64,000 bases of DNA, taken from contig CAVRAU010000020.1 in the NCBI GenBank assembly GCA_963719055.1, forward strand, positions 62,001 to 126,000, written 5' to 3'. The stretch is from CAXMQZ01 sp963719055 (lineage in GTDB: Bacteria > Acidobacteriota > Thermoanaerobaculia > Multivoradales > JAHEKO01). This document shows, one piece after another, positions 29,254 through 37,607 of this stretch (the first letter of the stretch is position 1; each line of letters begins with the position of its first letter). The position numbers and the translations under genes are program-made. The notes under the pieces were generated by a model. It ran no database searches. It was not told where the DNA came from and was given only the letters and a program-made list of their open reading frames with translations.

Positions 29254-30709
29254 ATGAAGCCGACTGTCGAACGCTGTGAGCTGGCTCCAGATTTCACGAT
29301 CTCTCGGGTGCTGACGGGACTTTGGCAGATTGCCGACATGGAGAGGAATGGGAGGTCTCTCGATCTCGAGGCCACGGCGCGGGCAATGGAGCCGTATGTC
29401 GCGGCCGGTCTTTCCACCTTCGATATGGCCGATCACTACGGATCCGCGGAGGATGTAGTGGGGCTCTTTGTCGATCAGCAGGGCGCAAGAGGTGCAGTCG
29501 AAGTCGCCACGAAGTGGGTGCCACGACCGGGACCGATCCGCCGCGACGATGTCAGGGCGGCGGTCGAGCGCGCTCTCGCCAGACTGCGGGCATCGACGAT
29601 CGATCTGCTGCAATTCCATGCCTGGAGCTATGCGGATCCCAGTTATCTGGATGGGCTCTTCTACCTTCAGGAGCTGCAAGGAAGAGGGTCTGATCCGTCA
29701 TTTGGGATTGACCAACTTCGACACGGCCCACCTGCGTGTCGTGCTCGCCAGCGGCATCGATGTGGTCTCCAACCAGGTCTCCTTCTCGCTCTTCGATCGT
29801 CGAGCACAGGGCGCCATGAGCGCTCTCTGCCGGGAGCACGGGGTCAAGCTCCTGGCGTACGGAACGCTCGCTGGGGGCCTGCTGACCGAACGCTTCCTGG
29901 GTCGAGACGAGCCGGACGAGATGAAGACGTGGTCAGAGATGAAATACAAGCGCTTTCTCGAGGTGGCGGGAAGCTGGCGGAGCTACCAGCAGCTCCTGAG
30001 GGTGCTGAAGGAGGTTGCCGAGAAACACGAAGTGTCCATCGCCAATGTGGCCAGCCGCTACATACTGGAGCAGGCGGCGGTGGGAGGCGTCATCATCGGC
30101 GCCCGGTTGGGGGAAAGTGAGCACATCGAGGAGAATCTGCGGCTCTTTGGGTTCGCGCTCTCGGAGGAAGATCGCTCGGCGATCGAGGCTGCGACTGCGA
30201 GCTTCGATGCCATTCCAGGCGACTGCGGCGACGAGTACCGCAAACCGCCGTTTCTGACCGCCTCGGGTGATCTGAGCCATCACTTCGACGAATTTCCGCC
30301 ACCGTACGAGGTTCTGGAAGACAGCAAGGGCCGCAGCCGTGTGATGTCGGGGACCCGCTGGGAGAAGGAGTTCGGTTACTGTCGGGCGATCCGCGAAGGC
30401 TCGACAATCCGAGTATCGGGCACCACCGCATCGCACGGAGATCGACTCATGGGTGGTGTTGATCCAGCCGCCCAGGCGCACTTTGCGATCGACAAGATCG
30501 AGGGAGCCATCCAATCACTCGGGGGGCGACTGGAAGATGTCGTTCGCACCCGGGTCTATGTCGCCAACCTCGACGACTGGCCAAGCGTTGCCGGAGTCCA
30601 CGGGGAACGTTTCGGTCACATCCAACCGGCCAACACCCTGGTTCAGGCGAGGCTGGTCGGGGAAGAATATCTCGTCGAAATCGACGTCGAAGCGGTGGTC
30701 GCCTCCTGA
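29254..30709 (+). CDS. Aldo/keto reductase-RidA fusion (one frame break)
   Basis: The first 335 or so residues are an aldo/keto reductase TIM barrel, with the catalytic set visible as FDMADHYGSAED (Asp, Tyr), ATKWV (Lys) and LQFHAW (His). A linker with DAIPGDCGDEYRKPPFL leads to a complete RidA/YjgF domain of about 125 residues (IREGSTIRVSGTTA, DVVRTRVYVANLDDW, VEIDVEAV). RidA proteins hydrolyse reactive enamines and imines. The fusion suggests the reductase acts on, or generates, such intermediates. The frame changes near 29685; the join between the reductase and RidA parts is uninterrupted. It follows the permease by 3 nt, so the substrate may be an imported amino-acid derivative. Confidence 0.82.
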
Positions 30710-30721
30710 AATTCTCGGGCG

Positions 30722-31809
30722 TCAATCTCTGCTCGCGTCGATCTCCTGGCTGAGGAAAGAAGCGATCTTCGCCGGCTCGTCGAGAACTGCCAGGCCAAGT
30801 GTGTGGTGGCCACCCCGAAGAGCCCCCTCGCTGCCTCCTCGACTTCGAGGGTCTCGACCTGGACGCCCAGCGGATTGTCCCAGTAGGTTTGGTTTGCCAG
30901 CAGGGCCTGGAGTCGGTCCCCCATCCTCTCCGCCCAAGGAAGGTCGGCGAAGCTCTGTCGATGGAGGACTTGCAGCGTGGGGCGGTCGATCTTCACCTCT
31001 AGGCTGTGAACTCGACCACGACCCGGTCGTTCGGGCTGGAATCCCAACGAGTAGTAGTTGCGCAACTGTTTGTCGACTCGATTTAGATCCGGCAGCAGAT
31101 GCTGCGTCCACCTCGGCGTAAACCTGAGCTGAGAAGCTGCGCGCGTAGGCCAATCCCTGCTGACAGCCGGCACTGCGGGCCAGCTCGATGGCCTCCGTTC
31201 TCAGGCGGTCCTCACGAAAGCCCAAAGCGGGCACGGTGAGAAGATCCGTCAGCGCCTGTTCTAGGACCTCTTGATCTGCCGTAAACGGCTGATGGATTTT
31301 GAGGCCGCCATCGTAGTTGACCACCATCACCTGGTCTCGAGATCGATGGCGCTTGTGGAGATATTTCCTGATCTGTTTGAGAACTCGCTGGCGACCTGCC
31401 GGCGGGTATTGACGTTGTCGAAATAGATCACCGTGTGGAGCGGGTTCGCGCTGGGTTGAGATGAGGTGGCCGGTGGCAATGGGTCGTCAGGTGAGGGCGT
31501 CGCGGTGATCGGCTCGGAGGGCAGGCCCGTGGCCTCAGGCTGCGGCGTTCCATCGGTAACCGCCAGAATGTTGGTCAGCTGCATCGGCTGGCCGTCCACC
31601 AGGAGTTGGAAGTCATCGGCAGTCAGGCCTGTGACCGGCCGACCCTTCTTGTCGACGACGAAGATGTCGACGTTGACAATGTCGACCTCGACGACCTCCT
31701 CATAGGACGCTCGAGCCAGGCTGGGTGGCTGGGCCGCCGCGGGTAGAAATGCGCCCAGACTGAGCGAGAACAACAGAGCAAGAGTTGCAGCTATTTGTCT
31801 AGTCACCAC
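30722..31809 (-). pseudogene. VWFA-related acidobacterial domain protein, shortened and frame-broken
   Basis: The N-terminus has a signal peptide and VDIVNVDIFVVDKKGRPVTG, then DDFQLLVDGQP, typical of the VWFA-related acidobacterial family (TIGR03436). The VWFA core TVIYFDNVNT continues in another frame with VVNYDGGLKIHQPFT. A third frame carries LRNYYSLGFQPERPGRG and the tail. Three frames in about 1.1 kb, a total length well under the usual 500-700 residues, and a missing stretch before YYSLGF suggest an internal deletion as well as indels. The family is exported and of unknown function. It converges with the AKR-RidA gene 12 nt apart. Confidence 0.65.
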
Positions 31810-31941
31810 ATCCTCTGTACAGCAGCAATTCCTGTGCCGGCGGCATTTGTCGCCCGGGTCTCGATCTATGCGCAGTCACCGCTCTCGAGCGAGACTGTCT
31901 CGTCAATGGCCACGCAAGCGGTTTACATTGGCTGTGGGCCC

Positions 31942-31947
31942 TATACT
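31942..31947 (+). promoter_or_regulatory. Possible -10 box upstream of the SnoaL-like gene
   Basis: TATACT, 38 nt upstream of the ATG at 31986, with a TTTACA 14 nt before it (a short spacer). Unlike the leaderless set, this gene has a leader with a GGAGGGGAG ribosome binding site. Confidence 0.4.
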
Positions 31948-31985
31948 AGTGGAGGCATCAGAGATCCGTGACGGAGGGGAGATCT

Positions 31986-32435
31986 ATGGCAATCAAGACA
32001 GGTTTCACAGTCGTCGCATGCACGCTGATGTTGGGCTGCCCCGTCCTGGGTGCGGGCAACGACGCCGAGGAGGTCAAGGCAACCCTGATGGCCATGTGGG
32101 ATGCCATCGAACGAGCCGACGCGGACGCCTATGCCCAGCACATTCACCCCGACTTCACTCAGTTCGGTGAGAATGACCCGTATCTGGCCGAGGGAAAAGA
32201 ATCAGAAGTGGGCTCCATACGTAGGTATGTTGGAAGGGCGACGAATGTGCACACGGAAATGCATCAACCCAGGGTCACCGTCCGGGGAGATGTGGCTTGG
32301 ATCGTCTACTACTGGACGGACTCGGGGGAAGTGGCAGGTGAGCGTTTCACCAGCCGTGGCAAGTCCACCCGGATCTTTGTGCGAGAAGACGGCAAATGGC
32401 TTTGTATCCATGGGCACTACACCGCCGTCCCTTGA
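31986..32435 (+). CDS. Exported SnoaL/DUF4440-like protein (NTF2 fold)
   Basis: The 149-residue protein has a signal peptide (FTVVACTLMLGCPVLGAG) and then the cone-shaped NTF2-like pattern: VKATLMAMWDAIERADADAY, HPDFTQFGE, VAWIVYYWTDSG and KSTRIFVREDGKWLCIHGHY. SnoaL/DUF4440 domains are ligand-binding or isomerase-like; the role here is unknown. The ATG follows GGAGGGGAG at the right distance. It stands alone, with a 53-residue membrane protein 30 nt downstream. Confidence 0.82.
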   Translation: MAIKTGFTVVACTLMLGCPVLGAGNDAEEVKATLMAMWDAIERADADAYAQHIHPDFTQFGENDPYLAEGKESEVGSIRRYVGRATNVHTEMHQPRVTVRGDVAWIVYYWTDSGEVAGERFTSRGKSTRIFVREDGKWLCIHGHYTAVP

Positions 32436-32465
32436 GGTTTCATTCGACTGTAAGGAGGTCTGCTC

Positions 32466-32627
32466 ATGGAGCTACTTTTCGGCATCCCGCTTTGGATACT
32501 GTGTGGAATCCTGGGAGCCTGGATCGCGACCACCAAGGGTCGATCGGGCTGTGGCTGGTTCTTGGTCTGTGCCTTGCTCGGCCCCATTGGTCTGATCATC
32601 GCAGCGGTGATCTCCAAGAAGAGCTGA
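32466..32627 (+). CDS. Small two-helix membrane protein (53 residues)
   Basis: This short gene has a strong AAGGAGG ribosome binding site 7 nt before its ATG. It codes for two hydrophobic helices, LLFGIPLWILCGILGAWIA and WFLVCALLGPIGLIIAAVI, joined by TTKGRSGCG. Small proteins with a GxGWFLxxxLLGPIGL helix are widespread in bacteria; no function is known. It ends SKKS. It lies between the SnoaL-like gene and the Mla operon and has no similarity to either. The ribosome binding site, codon use and clean reading frame make it convincing. Confidence 0.75.
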   Translation: MELLFGIPLWILCGILGAWIATTKGRSGCGWFLVCALLGPIGLIIAAVISKKS

Positions 32628-32641
32628 TCGTGGCGCGGTGC

Positions 32642-32647
32642 TAAACT
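32642..32647 (+). promoter_or_regulatory. Putative -10 box of a leaderless Mla operon mRNA
   Basis: TAAACT, 8 nt before the GTG at 32656, with no Shine-Dalgarno sequence. It would start the whole STAS-MlaE-MlaF-MlaD-lipoprotein operon. Confidence 0.5.
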
Positions 32648-32655
32648 CGTCGCCC

Positions 32656-33033
32656 GTGCAATCTGAAGCAGAACAGAGCCGGTTCAAGGTCGAGTACGAC
32701 CCTCAGGCCGGTCAGTACACCGCCATGTTGACCATCCATGGGGCGGTGACTTTTCGGCAGGCCCCGGAGCTGCGCCGGCAGCTGTTGCAGGCCATCAAGG
32801 CTCACCCCGAACGCAATCTGGTCGTCGAGCTCAGCCATGTGACCCGTTTCGACACGGCGGCCATGGCGGTGTTGGTGGAAGGCTTGATGCTGACGACCGG
32901 GATCGAACCCGAGGTCTTTCTCGTCGGTGCGACCGAGTCGGTGACCAAGGTCTTCAGTCTGGCGGGATTCGAAGACGCTTTGGTGCGGTGTTTCGGCTGT
33001 ATGGATGAGATGCATCAGCAGATCGCCAGCTGA
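32656..33033 (+). CDS. STAS domain protein, MlaB-like
   Basis: The 125-residue STAS domain has ELRRQLLQAIKAHPERNLVVE, LSHVTRFDTAAMAVLVEG and a C-terminal VFSLAGFEDALV. The usual DSSG/DTAG loop reads FDTAAMAVL, like MlaB proteins, which bind the ATPase MlaF and stabilise the transporter. Being first in the Mla operon supports that role over an anti-sigma antagonist. The GTG at 32656 was chosen because of the TAAACT box 8 nt upstream; a GTG at 32638 would overlap that box. The stop is 2 nt before mlaE. Confidence 0.78.
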   Translation: MQSEAEQSRFKVEYDPQAGQYTAMLTIHGAVTFRQAPELRRQLLQAIKAHPERNLVVELSHVTRFDTAAMAVLVEGLMLTTGIEPEVFLVGATESVTKVFSLAGFEDALVRCFGCMDEMHQQIAS

Positions 33034-33035
33034 CG

Positions 33036-33840
33036 ATGTTTACCCAGATCCTGAACTTGTCGGGGACCTGGGTCCTGGATTTCCTGGCCGACGCAGGTCG
33101 GCTGTGGCAGGTCGCCTATAGCGCCACGAAAACGAGCGATCTTCGTCCCCTTGCGCGGCGGACGGCTGCGGGTCAGTGCCACGACGGCGCAGGTCGTCTC
33201 GGCTGGCAACAACTCCCTCTGGCTCGTCGCTCTCATTTCCATCCTGATCGGCATGATCCTGGCCCTGCAGTCGGCCTACCAGCTGAGCCAGCTGGGGGTG
33301 GCCAACCTGGTCGCCAATCTGGTGGCCGTCTCCATGACCCGGGAGCTGGCGCCGCTGATCACCGCCATCCTGGTCGCGGGACGGGTCGGATCGGCGATCA
33401 CTGCGGAGCTGGGAACCATGAAGATCTCGCAGGAGATCGATGCTCTGACGGTCATGGGCATCGACCCCATGACTCTGGTGGTGGTCCCTCGCATGATCGG
33501 CCTGCTGATCGCGGTGCCGGCACTGACGATCTTTTCGGGCTTGTTGGGGATTCTCGGGGGCTGCGTGGTGGGGGTCTCGGTCCTGGGCCTCGGCGCTAGT
33601 GGATACCTCAGCGACAGCTTTGGTGCGTTGGTCCAGCAAGATGTGTGGGGTGGCGTGCTCAAGGCCCTTGTCTTTGGTTTCATCATCGGTGTCGTCTCCT
33701 GTCAGCAAGGGCTCGATACCGAGGGTGGCGCAGACGAGGTCGGGCGATCCACGACCCGAGCCGTGGTGAGATCCATCGTTCTCATCATCGCCGCGGATCT
33801 GTTCGTCACGGCTGTTCTCTATCTCAGAGGGTTGACATGA
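33036..33840 (+). CDS. mlaE: MlaE-family permease of a phospholipid ABC transporter (one frame break)
   Basis: The family core is complete: LALQSAYQLSQLGVANLVAN, VAVSMTRELAPLITAILVAG, AELGTMKISQEIDAL and GGADEVGRSTTRAVVRSIVL. Five to six helices place it in the inner membrane. The first 33 residues (FTQILNLSGTWVLDFLADAG) are in another frame; removing one base near 33138 restores AIFVPLRGGRLRVSATTA, so I take it as an indel. MlaE with MlaF, MlaD and MlaB moves phospholipids between the membranes. The start lies 2 nt after the STAS stop, and the end overlaps mlaF in ATGA. Confidence 0.9.
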
Positions 33841-34631
33841 GTCGGGAGGCCCCCTTGATCGAGGTCCTGGGCTTGAAGAAGAGCTACGGCGACAATCTGG
33901 TTCTCGACGGTATCGATCTGGAGATCCAGGCGGGAGAGACGATCATCATCTTGGGCGGCAGCGGCAGCGGCAAGAGTACTCTTCTGCGGTGTCTGATTGG
34001 TCTGGAACGTCCGGACGAGGGAGTGGTACGAGTCGCGGGCACAGATATCTTCAAGGCCCACCCCGAGAAGCTGGCCCATTTGCGCGAATCCATGGGAGTG
34101 GCCTTTCAGCGAGGAGCGCTGTTCACTTCCATGACGGTCGGCGAGAACATCGATTTGCCCCTCGAGGAGTTGACCGACCTACCGGAGTCGACCCGACAAC
34201 TGATCGTGCGGATCAAGTTGGCGCTGGTGGGCCTGGAGGGAGCGGCAGACAAGTACCCGTCCGAGCTCTCGGGTGGCATGCAAAAACGTGTGGCCTTTGC
34301 TCGCGCCATGGCTCTGGACCCTGCCATCCTCTTCGCGGACGAGCCCTCCGCGGGCCTCGATCCGGTGACCTCCGCCGGCCTCGACCAGCTGCTCATCCGT
34401 CTGCGAGAGGTCTTTGGAGTCACTTTGATCGTCGTCACCCACGAGATGGAAAGCGCCTTTGCCATCGGCGAGCGCATCGCGCTGATCGATCGCGGTAGGA
34501 TTCTGGCCATTGGCACACCCGACGAAGTGCAGGCCTCGGATCATCCGGTGGTCCGCCATTTCCTCGACCGCCAACCAGAGATTTCTGCTGAACATGGAGA
34601 GCGATACCGTCGCTGGATGACTGGTCAATGA
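33837..34631 (+). CDS. mlaF: MlaF ATPase of a phospholipid ABC transporter
   Basis: The 264-residue ABC ATPase has Walker A GGSGSGKST, Q-loop VAFQRGALF, signature LSGGMQKR, Walker B ILFADEPSAGLD and the switch histidine in VVTHEM. MQKRVAFARAMALDP and the GALF motif are typical of MlaF/Ttg2A. It powers lipid movement by the MlaE-MlaD complex. The start overlaps the mlaE stop (ATGA), and its own stop overlaps mlaD in the same manner, so all three are translationally coupled. The gene is intact. Confidence 0.93.
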   Translation: MSREAPLIEVLGLKKSYGDNLVLDGIDLEIQAGETIIILGGSGSGKSTLLRCLIGLERPDEGVVRVAGTDIFKAHPEKLAHLRESMGVAFQRGALFTSMTVGENIDLPLEELTDLPESTRQLIVRIKLALVGLEGAADKYPSELSGGMQKRVAFARAMALDPAILFADEPSAGLDPVTSAGLDQLLIRLREVFGVTLIVVTHEMESAFAIGERIALIDRGRILAIGTPDEVQASDHPVVRHFLDRQPEISAEHGERYRRWMTGQ

Positions 34632-35578
34632 AAGATCGCAGCACGATTCGAGCAGGACTCTTCGTCGTCATCGCCTTGGCGATTCTGATCGTCGCCACTC
34701 TCTGGGTTGCGGGATTTCATTTTGGCGGCGCCCAGAACGACTATGAAGTCCTGATGACGACTGCCGGCGGAGTGCGCCAGGGAGACCAGGTGCGGGTATC
34801 CGGTGTGGAGGTGGGCCGAGTGCTGGGGGTCGAGCTGCGGCCCGGCGAGGATTGGCCGGTGTTGTTTCAGGTGGCCCTGGATGACGGCATCCCGGTGACC
34901 GAGGCGGCCACCGCCCGCTTGACGAGCGACGGGCTGCTCGGAGCCCCCTATCTGGAGATTGACCCGGGTCCGGCAGGAGGACCGCTGCTGCCTGCGGGCT
35001 CGAAGATCGTCGGTTCCGGTGCGGCGGGGGCGAGCGAGGCCCTGGGTGGATTGAGCGATCTGTCCGATCGTGCCGGTGTGGCCCTTGATGAGGTGACAGT
35101 GCTGGTGCAGAGCCTTGGCGAGCGCGTGGGACCGCTACTGGAGCGCTTCGAGCTGCTGCTGTCGGACGAGAATCTGGCATCCATCGGCGACAGCCTGGCT
35201 GCGATGAAGGGCACGATGGAGGACAGCGGTCCGCGATTGTCAGCGCTGCTGGCCCGACTCGACGATTTGGCCGTGGAATTGAAATCCGGAGTCGAGGGCC
35301 TACCGGAGGTGACCGCGGAGATCCAGGGCTTGGTGACGGATCTTCGTACCGCCCTGGGACCCGACGGTGAACGCGTCTCGTCGTTGCTGGATTCTGCCAA
35401 TAGCGGCATGAGTGCGATGCAGATGAACCGGGGTGAATTGGAGGCCATGGTGCGCGATCTGCGACTGGCGACGGCCAACCTGAGAGCCTTTACCGAGGCG
35501 ATCAAGGAGCGCCCATCCTTGCTGGTGCGTAAATCGAGAGCAGCGGACCGCAAGCCTGGAGAAGGAGTCGATCAGTGA
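34628..35578 (+). CDS. mlaD: MlaD/MCE-domain substrate-binding protein
   Basis: The 316-residue protein has a signal anchor (IRAGLFVVIALAILIVATLW) and then one MCE domain (YEVLMTTAGGVRQGDQVRVS; VSGVEVGRVLGVEL; TSDGLLGAPYLEI). A C-terminal helical region of about 180 residues with heptad-like repeats follows. MlaD hexamers sit on the periplasmic side of MlaE and form a lipid-conducting pore. The helical extension is longer than in E. coli MlaD and resembles MCE proteins that form tubes, so it may span further into the periplasm. It overlaps both neighbours. Confidence 0.9.
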   Translation: MKDRSTIRAGLFVVIALAILIVATLWVAGFHFGGAQNDYEVLMTTAGGVRQGDQVRVSGVEVGRVLGVELRPGEDWPVLFQVALDDGIPVTEAATARLTSDGLLGAPYLEIDPGPAGGPLLPAGSKIVGSGAAGASEALGGLSDLSDRAGVALDEVTVLVQSLGERVGPLLERFELLLSDENLASIGDSLAAMKGTMEDSGPRLSALLARLDDLAVELKSGVEGLPEVTAEIQGLVTDLRTALGPDGERVSSLLDSANSGMSAMQMNRGELEAMVRDLRLATANLRAFTEAIKERPSLLVRKSRAADRKPGEGVDQ

Positions 35579-36179
35579 GACCACGAAGACTCATCGAGCT
35601 GCTGTCGCTCCTGTTGCTGGTCACGGCTTGCCGCTCCGCACCGACCACCCGCTACTACGTCCTGGCTCCGTCGAACACGGCGCCGGAGACGGTGGCGACC
35701 CCGACAGGGGGGTCGGGTCTCCGCATCGGTGTCGAGCCGTTCACGGTGGACCCACCCTACGATCGGGATCAGCTGGTCTACCGTCTCGGCGTGGACTCGG
35801 TGGAGGTCGGTTTCTACTCGTACCATCGCTGGGCCGCCCCCTTGAGCGAGCTGGTGGCCGTGGCCGTGGCCGAGGGTCTACGCGGCACCCCTGGGTTCGG
35901 CTCGTCGAGCCGTGGACGTCCGCAGGCGAATACGACGCACTCCTTCACGGGCGAGTTCTCTACCTCGAGGAGATCGATGTCCCGGGACAGCAGGAGGCAC
36001 GGCTGCGTCTGGAGCTGAGGTTGGTGGACATGGAGGGCTCCATGATCTGGTCTCAGGAAGTCTCGGGATCGGCATCAGGTCAGAGCGATACGGTGGCCCA
36101 TATTGTCGAGCAGCTCTACAGCGCCTTCGATCAGGCCTTGGAGCAAGCTCGATCTGGACTGACAAGAGCCAACCTCTGA
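35575..36179 (+). CDS. ABC-type transport auxiliary lipoprotein (PqiC/YmbA-like), one frame break
   Basis: The GTG start overlaps the mlaD stop. A lipoprotein signal (LLSLLLLVTACRSAPTTRYY) with lipobox VTAC is followed by YYVLAPS, the family's opening motif, and IGVEPFTVDPPYDRDQLVYR. The frame changes near 35900 and ends with ARLRLELRLVDMEGSMIWSQ, typical of the domain's C-terminus. PqiC-type lipoproteins sit in the outer membrane and receive substrate from the MCE protein. Its presence in place of a MlaC gene makes this operon a hybrid of the mla and pqi designs. Confidence 0.82.
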
Positions 36180-36183
36180 AACC

Positions 36184-37539
36184 ATGAGCAGTTTCGACGA
36201 TGGCGGCCTGGAGCTTCTGGCCGAGGCAATCGGATCCCTCGAGGAGGGGTTCGCGGACCTTCCGGTGCGCGATCTCGGCATCGAGGAAGCCGATCTCGAT
36301 GCTTGGCGCAAGGTGCTGAGCGAAGCCTCCGAGCGCTTGCACGACAACTATCCGTACCCTCACCCGCTCTATGTGGGGCAGATGTTGAAGCCCCCACATC
36401 CAGTGGCGCGCATCGCGTATGCCATGGCGATGTACTTGAACCCCAACAATCACGCTTTGGACGGGGGTCGCGCCAGCTCTGTCATGGAGAAGGAGGCGGT
36501 GGCACAGATCGCCGCGATGTTCGGTTGGCAGACCTCTCTGGGACATCTGACCAGCGGTGGCACGATGGCCAACTTCGAGGCCCTGTGGGTCGGTCGCGAG
36601 CTGGATCCGGGCAAGGCCATCGCGGCGTCCTCACAGGCGCACTACACCCATTCACGTCTCTCTGCAGTTCTGGGAGTCCCTTTTCGGGAGATTGCCGTAG
36701 ATGCGACAGGGCGAATGGATCCGGGAGCGTTGGAGAAGGAGCTCGGGAGCGGTGAGATCGGTACGGTCGTGGCCACACTCGGGACCAGCGGTGTGGGAGC
36801 CGTTGATCCGTTGCCAAGAATTCTGGATCTGCAGCGGGAGTACGGGTTTCGCCTCCATGTCGACACGGCCTATGGCGGCTACTACGTGCTGGTCGACAAC
36901 CTTGGACAGGCGGCAGCCGAGGCCTTCGAGTGCATTTCGGCTGCTGATTCCATTGTGGTGGATCCTCACAAGCACGGACTTCAGCCCTATGGGTGCGGCT
37001 GCGTAGTGTTCAAGGATCCCGGTGTCGGTCGGTTCTACAAACACGAATCCCCGTATACCTACTTCAGCTCGTCCGATCTGCACCTGGGCGAGATTTCCTT
37101 GGAGTGCTCGCGGGCCGGTGCCGCGGCGGTGGCCTTATGGACGACGATGAGACTGCTGCCGCTCGAGCGTGGCGGCGCTTTTGCCCGCTCGTTGGAGACC
37201 TGCCGCGAAGCCGCCCTCGCTATGCACGAGGCCTTGCGGCAGAGCCCGCGGTTTTCGCCGATCTTCCCGCCCGAGCTCGACATCGTGGTCTGGGCCGTGC
37301 GAGCACGCTCGGCCAGTGAGTCTTCGGCCATGGCGCAGCAGATTTTCGATTCTGCCGCTGAGGAGAACTTGCATCTGGCGTTGGCCACGTTCCCCCGGGA
37401 CATGTGCGAGGCAGCTGAGGCCATCGAGGATTGGGATAGGCCCGAGCTGACCTGTTTGCGGTCTTGTGTCATGAAGCCCGAGCACCACGCATGGATGGAC
37501 GAGATCCTCGCCCGCCTCGAGATAGCCAGCACCTCATAG
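36184..37539 (+). CDS. PLP-dependent group II amino acid decarboxylase
   Basis: The 451-residue protein has the PLP fold of glutamate/aromatic decarboxylases. Seen are GHLTSGGTMANFEALWVGRE, HYTHSRLSAVLG, LHVDTAYGGYYVL (Asp that pairs with the pyridine nitrogen) and VVDPHKHGLQPYGCG with the Schiff-base lysine. It should decarboxylate an amino acid to an amine. The substrate is not clear, and NNHALDGGRASSVMEKEAV upstream resembles glutamate- or tyrosine-decarboxylase-like proteins. It starts 4 nt after the lipoprotein gene, so it may ride on the lipid-transport operon, although a functional link is unlikely. Confidence 0.86.
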   Translation: MSSFDDGGLELLAEAIGSLEEGFADLPVRDLGIEEADLDAWRKVLSEASERLHDNYPYPHPLYVGQMLKPPHPVARIAYAMAMYLNPNNHALDGGRASSVMEKEAVAQIAAMFGWQTSLGHLTSGGTMANFEALWVGRELDPGKAIAASSQAHYTHSRLSAVLGVPFREIAVDATGRMDPGALEKELGSGEIGTVVATLGTSGVGAVDPLPRILDLQREYGFRLHVDTAYGGYYVLVDNLGQAAAEAFECISAADSIVVDPHKHGLQPYGCGCVVFKDPGVGRFYKHESPYTYFSSSDLHLGEISLECSRAGAAAVALWTTMRLLPLERGGAFARSLETCREAALAMHEALRQSPRFSPIFPPELDIVVWAVRARSASESSAMAQQIFDSAAEENLHLALATFPRDMCEAAEAIEDWDRPELTCLRSCVMKPEHHAWMDEILARLEIASTS

Positions 37540-37607
37540 GCCTCTGTTCCAGCCAGGATTTCGCTGGTAGTCTCTCCTCTTGGAACCTCTCACATAGGAG
37601 CTTTGAA

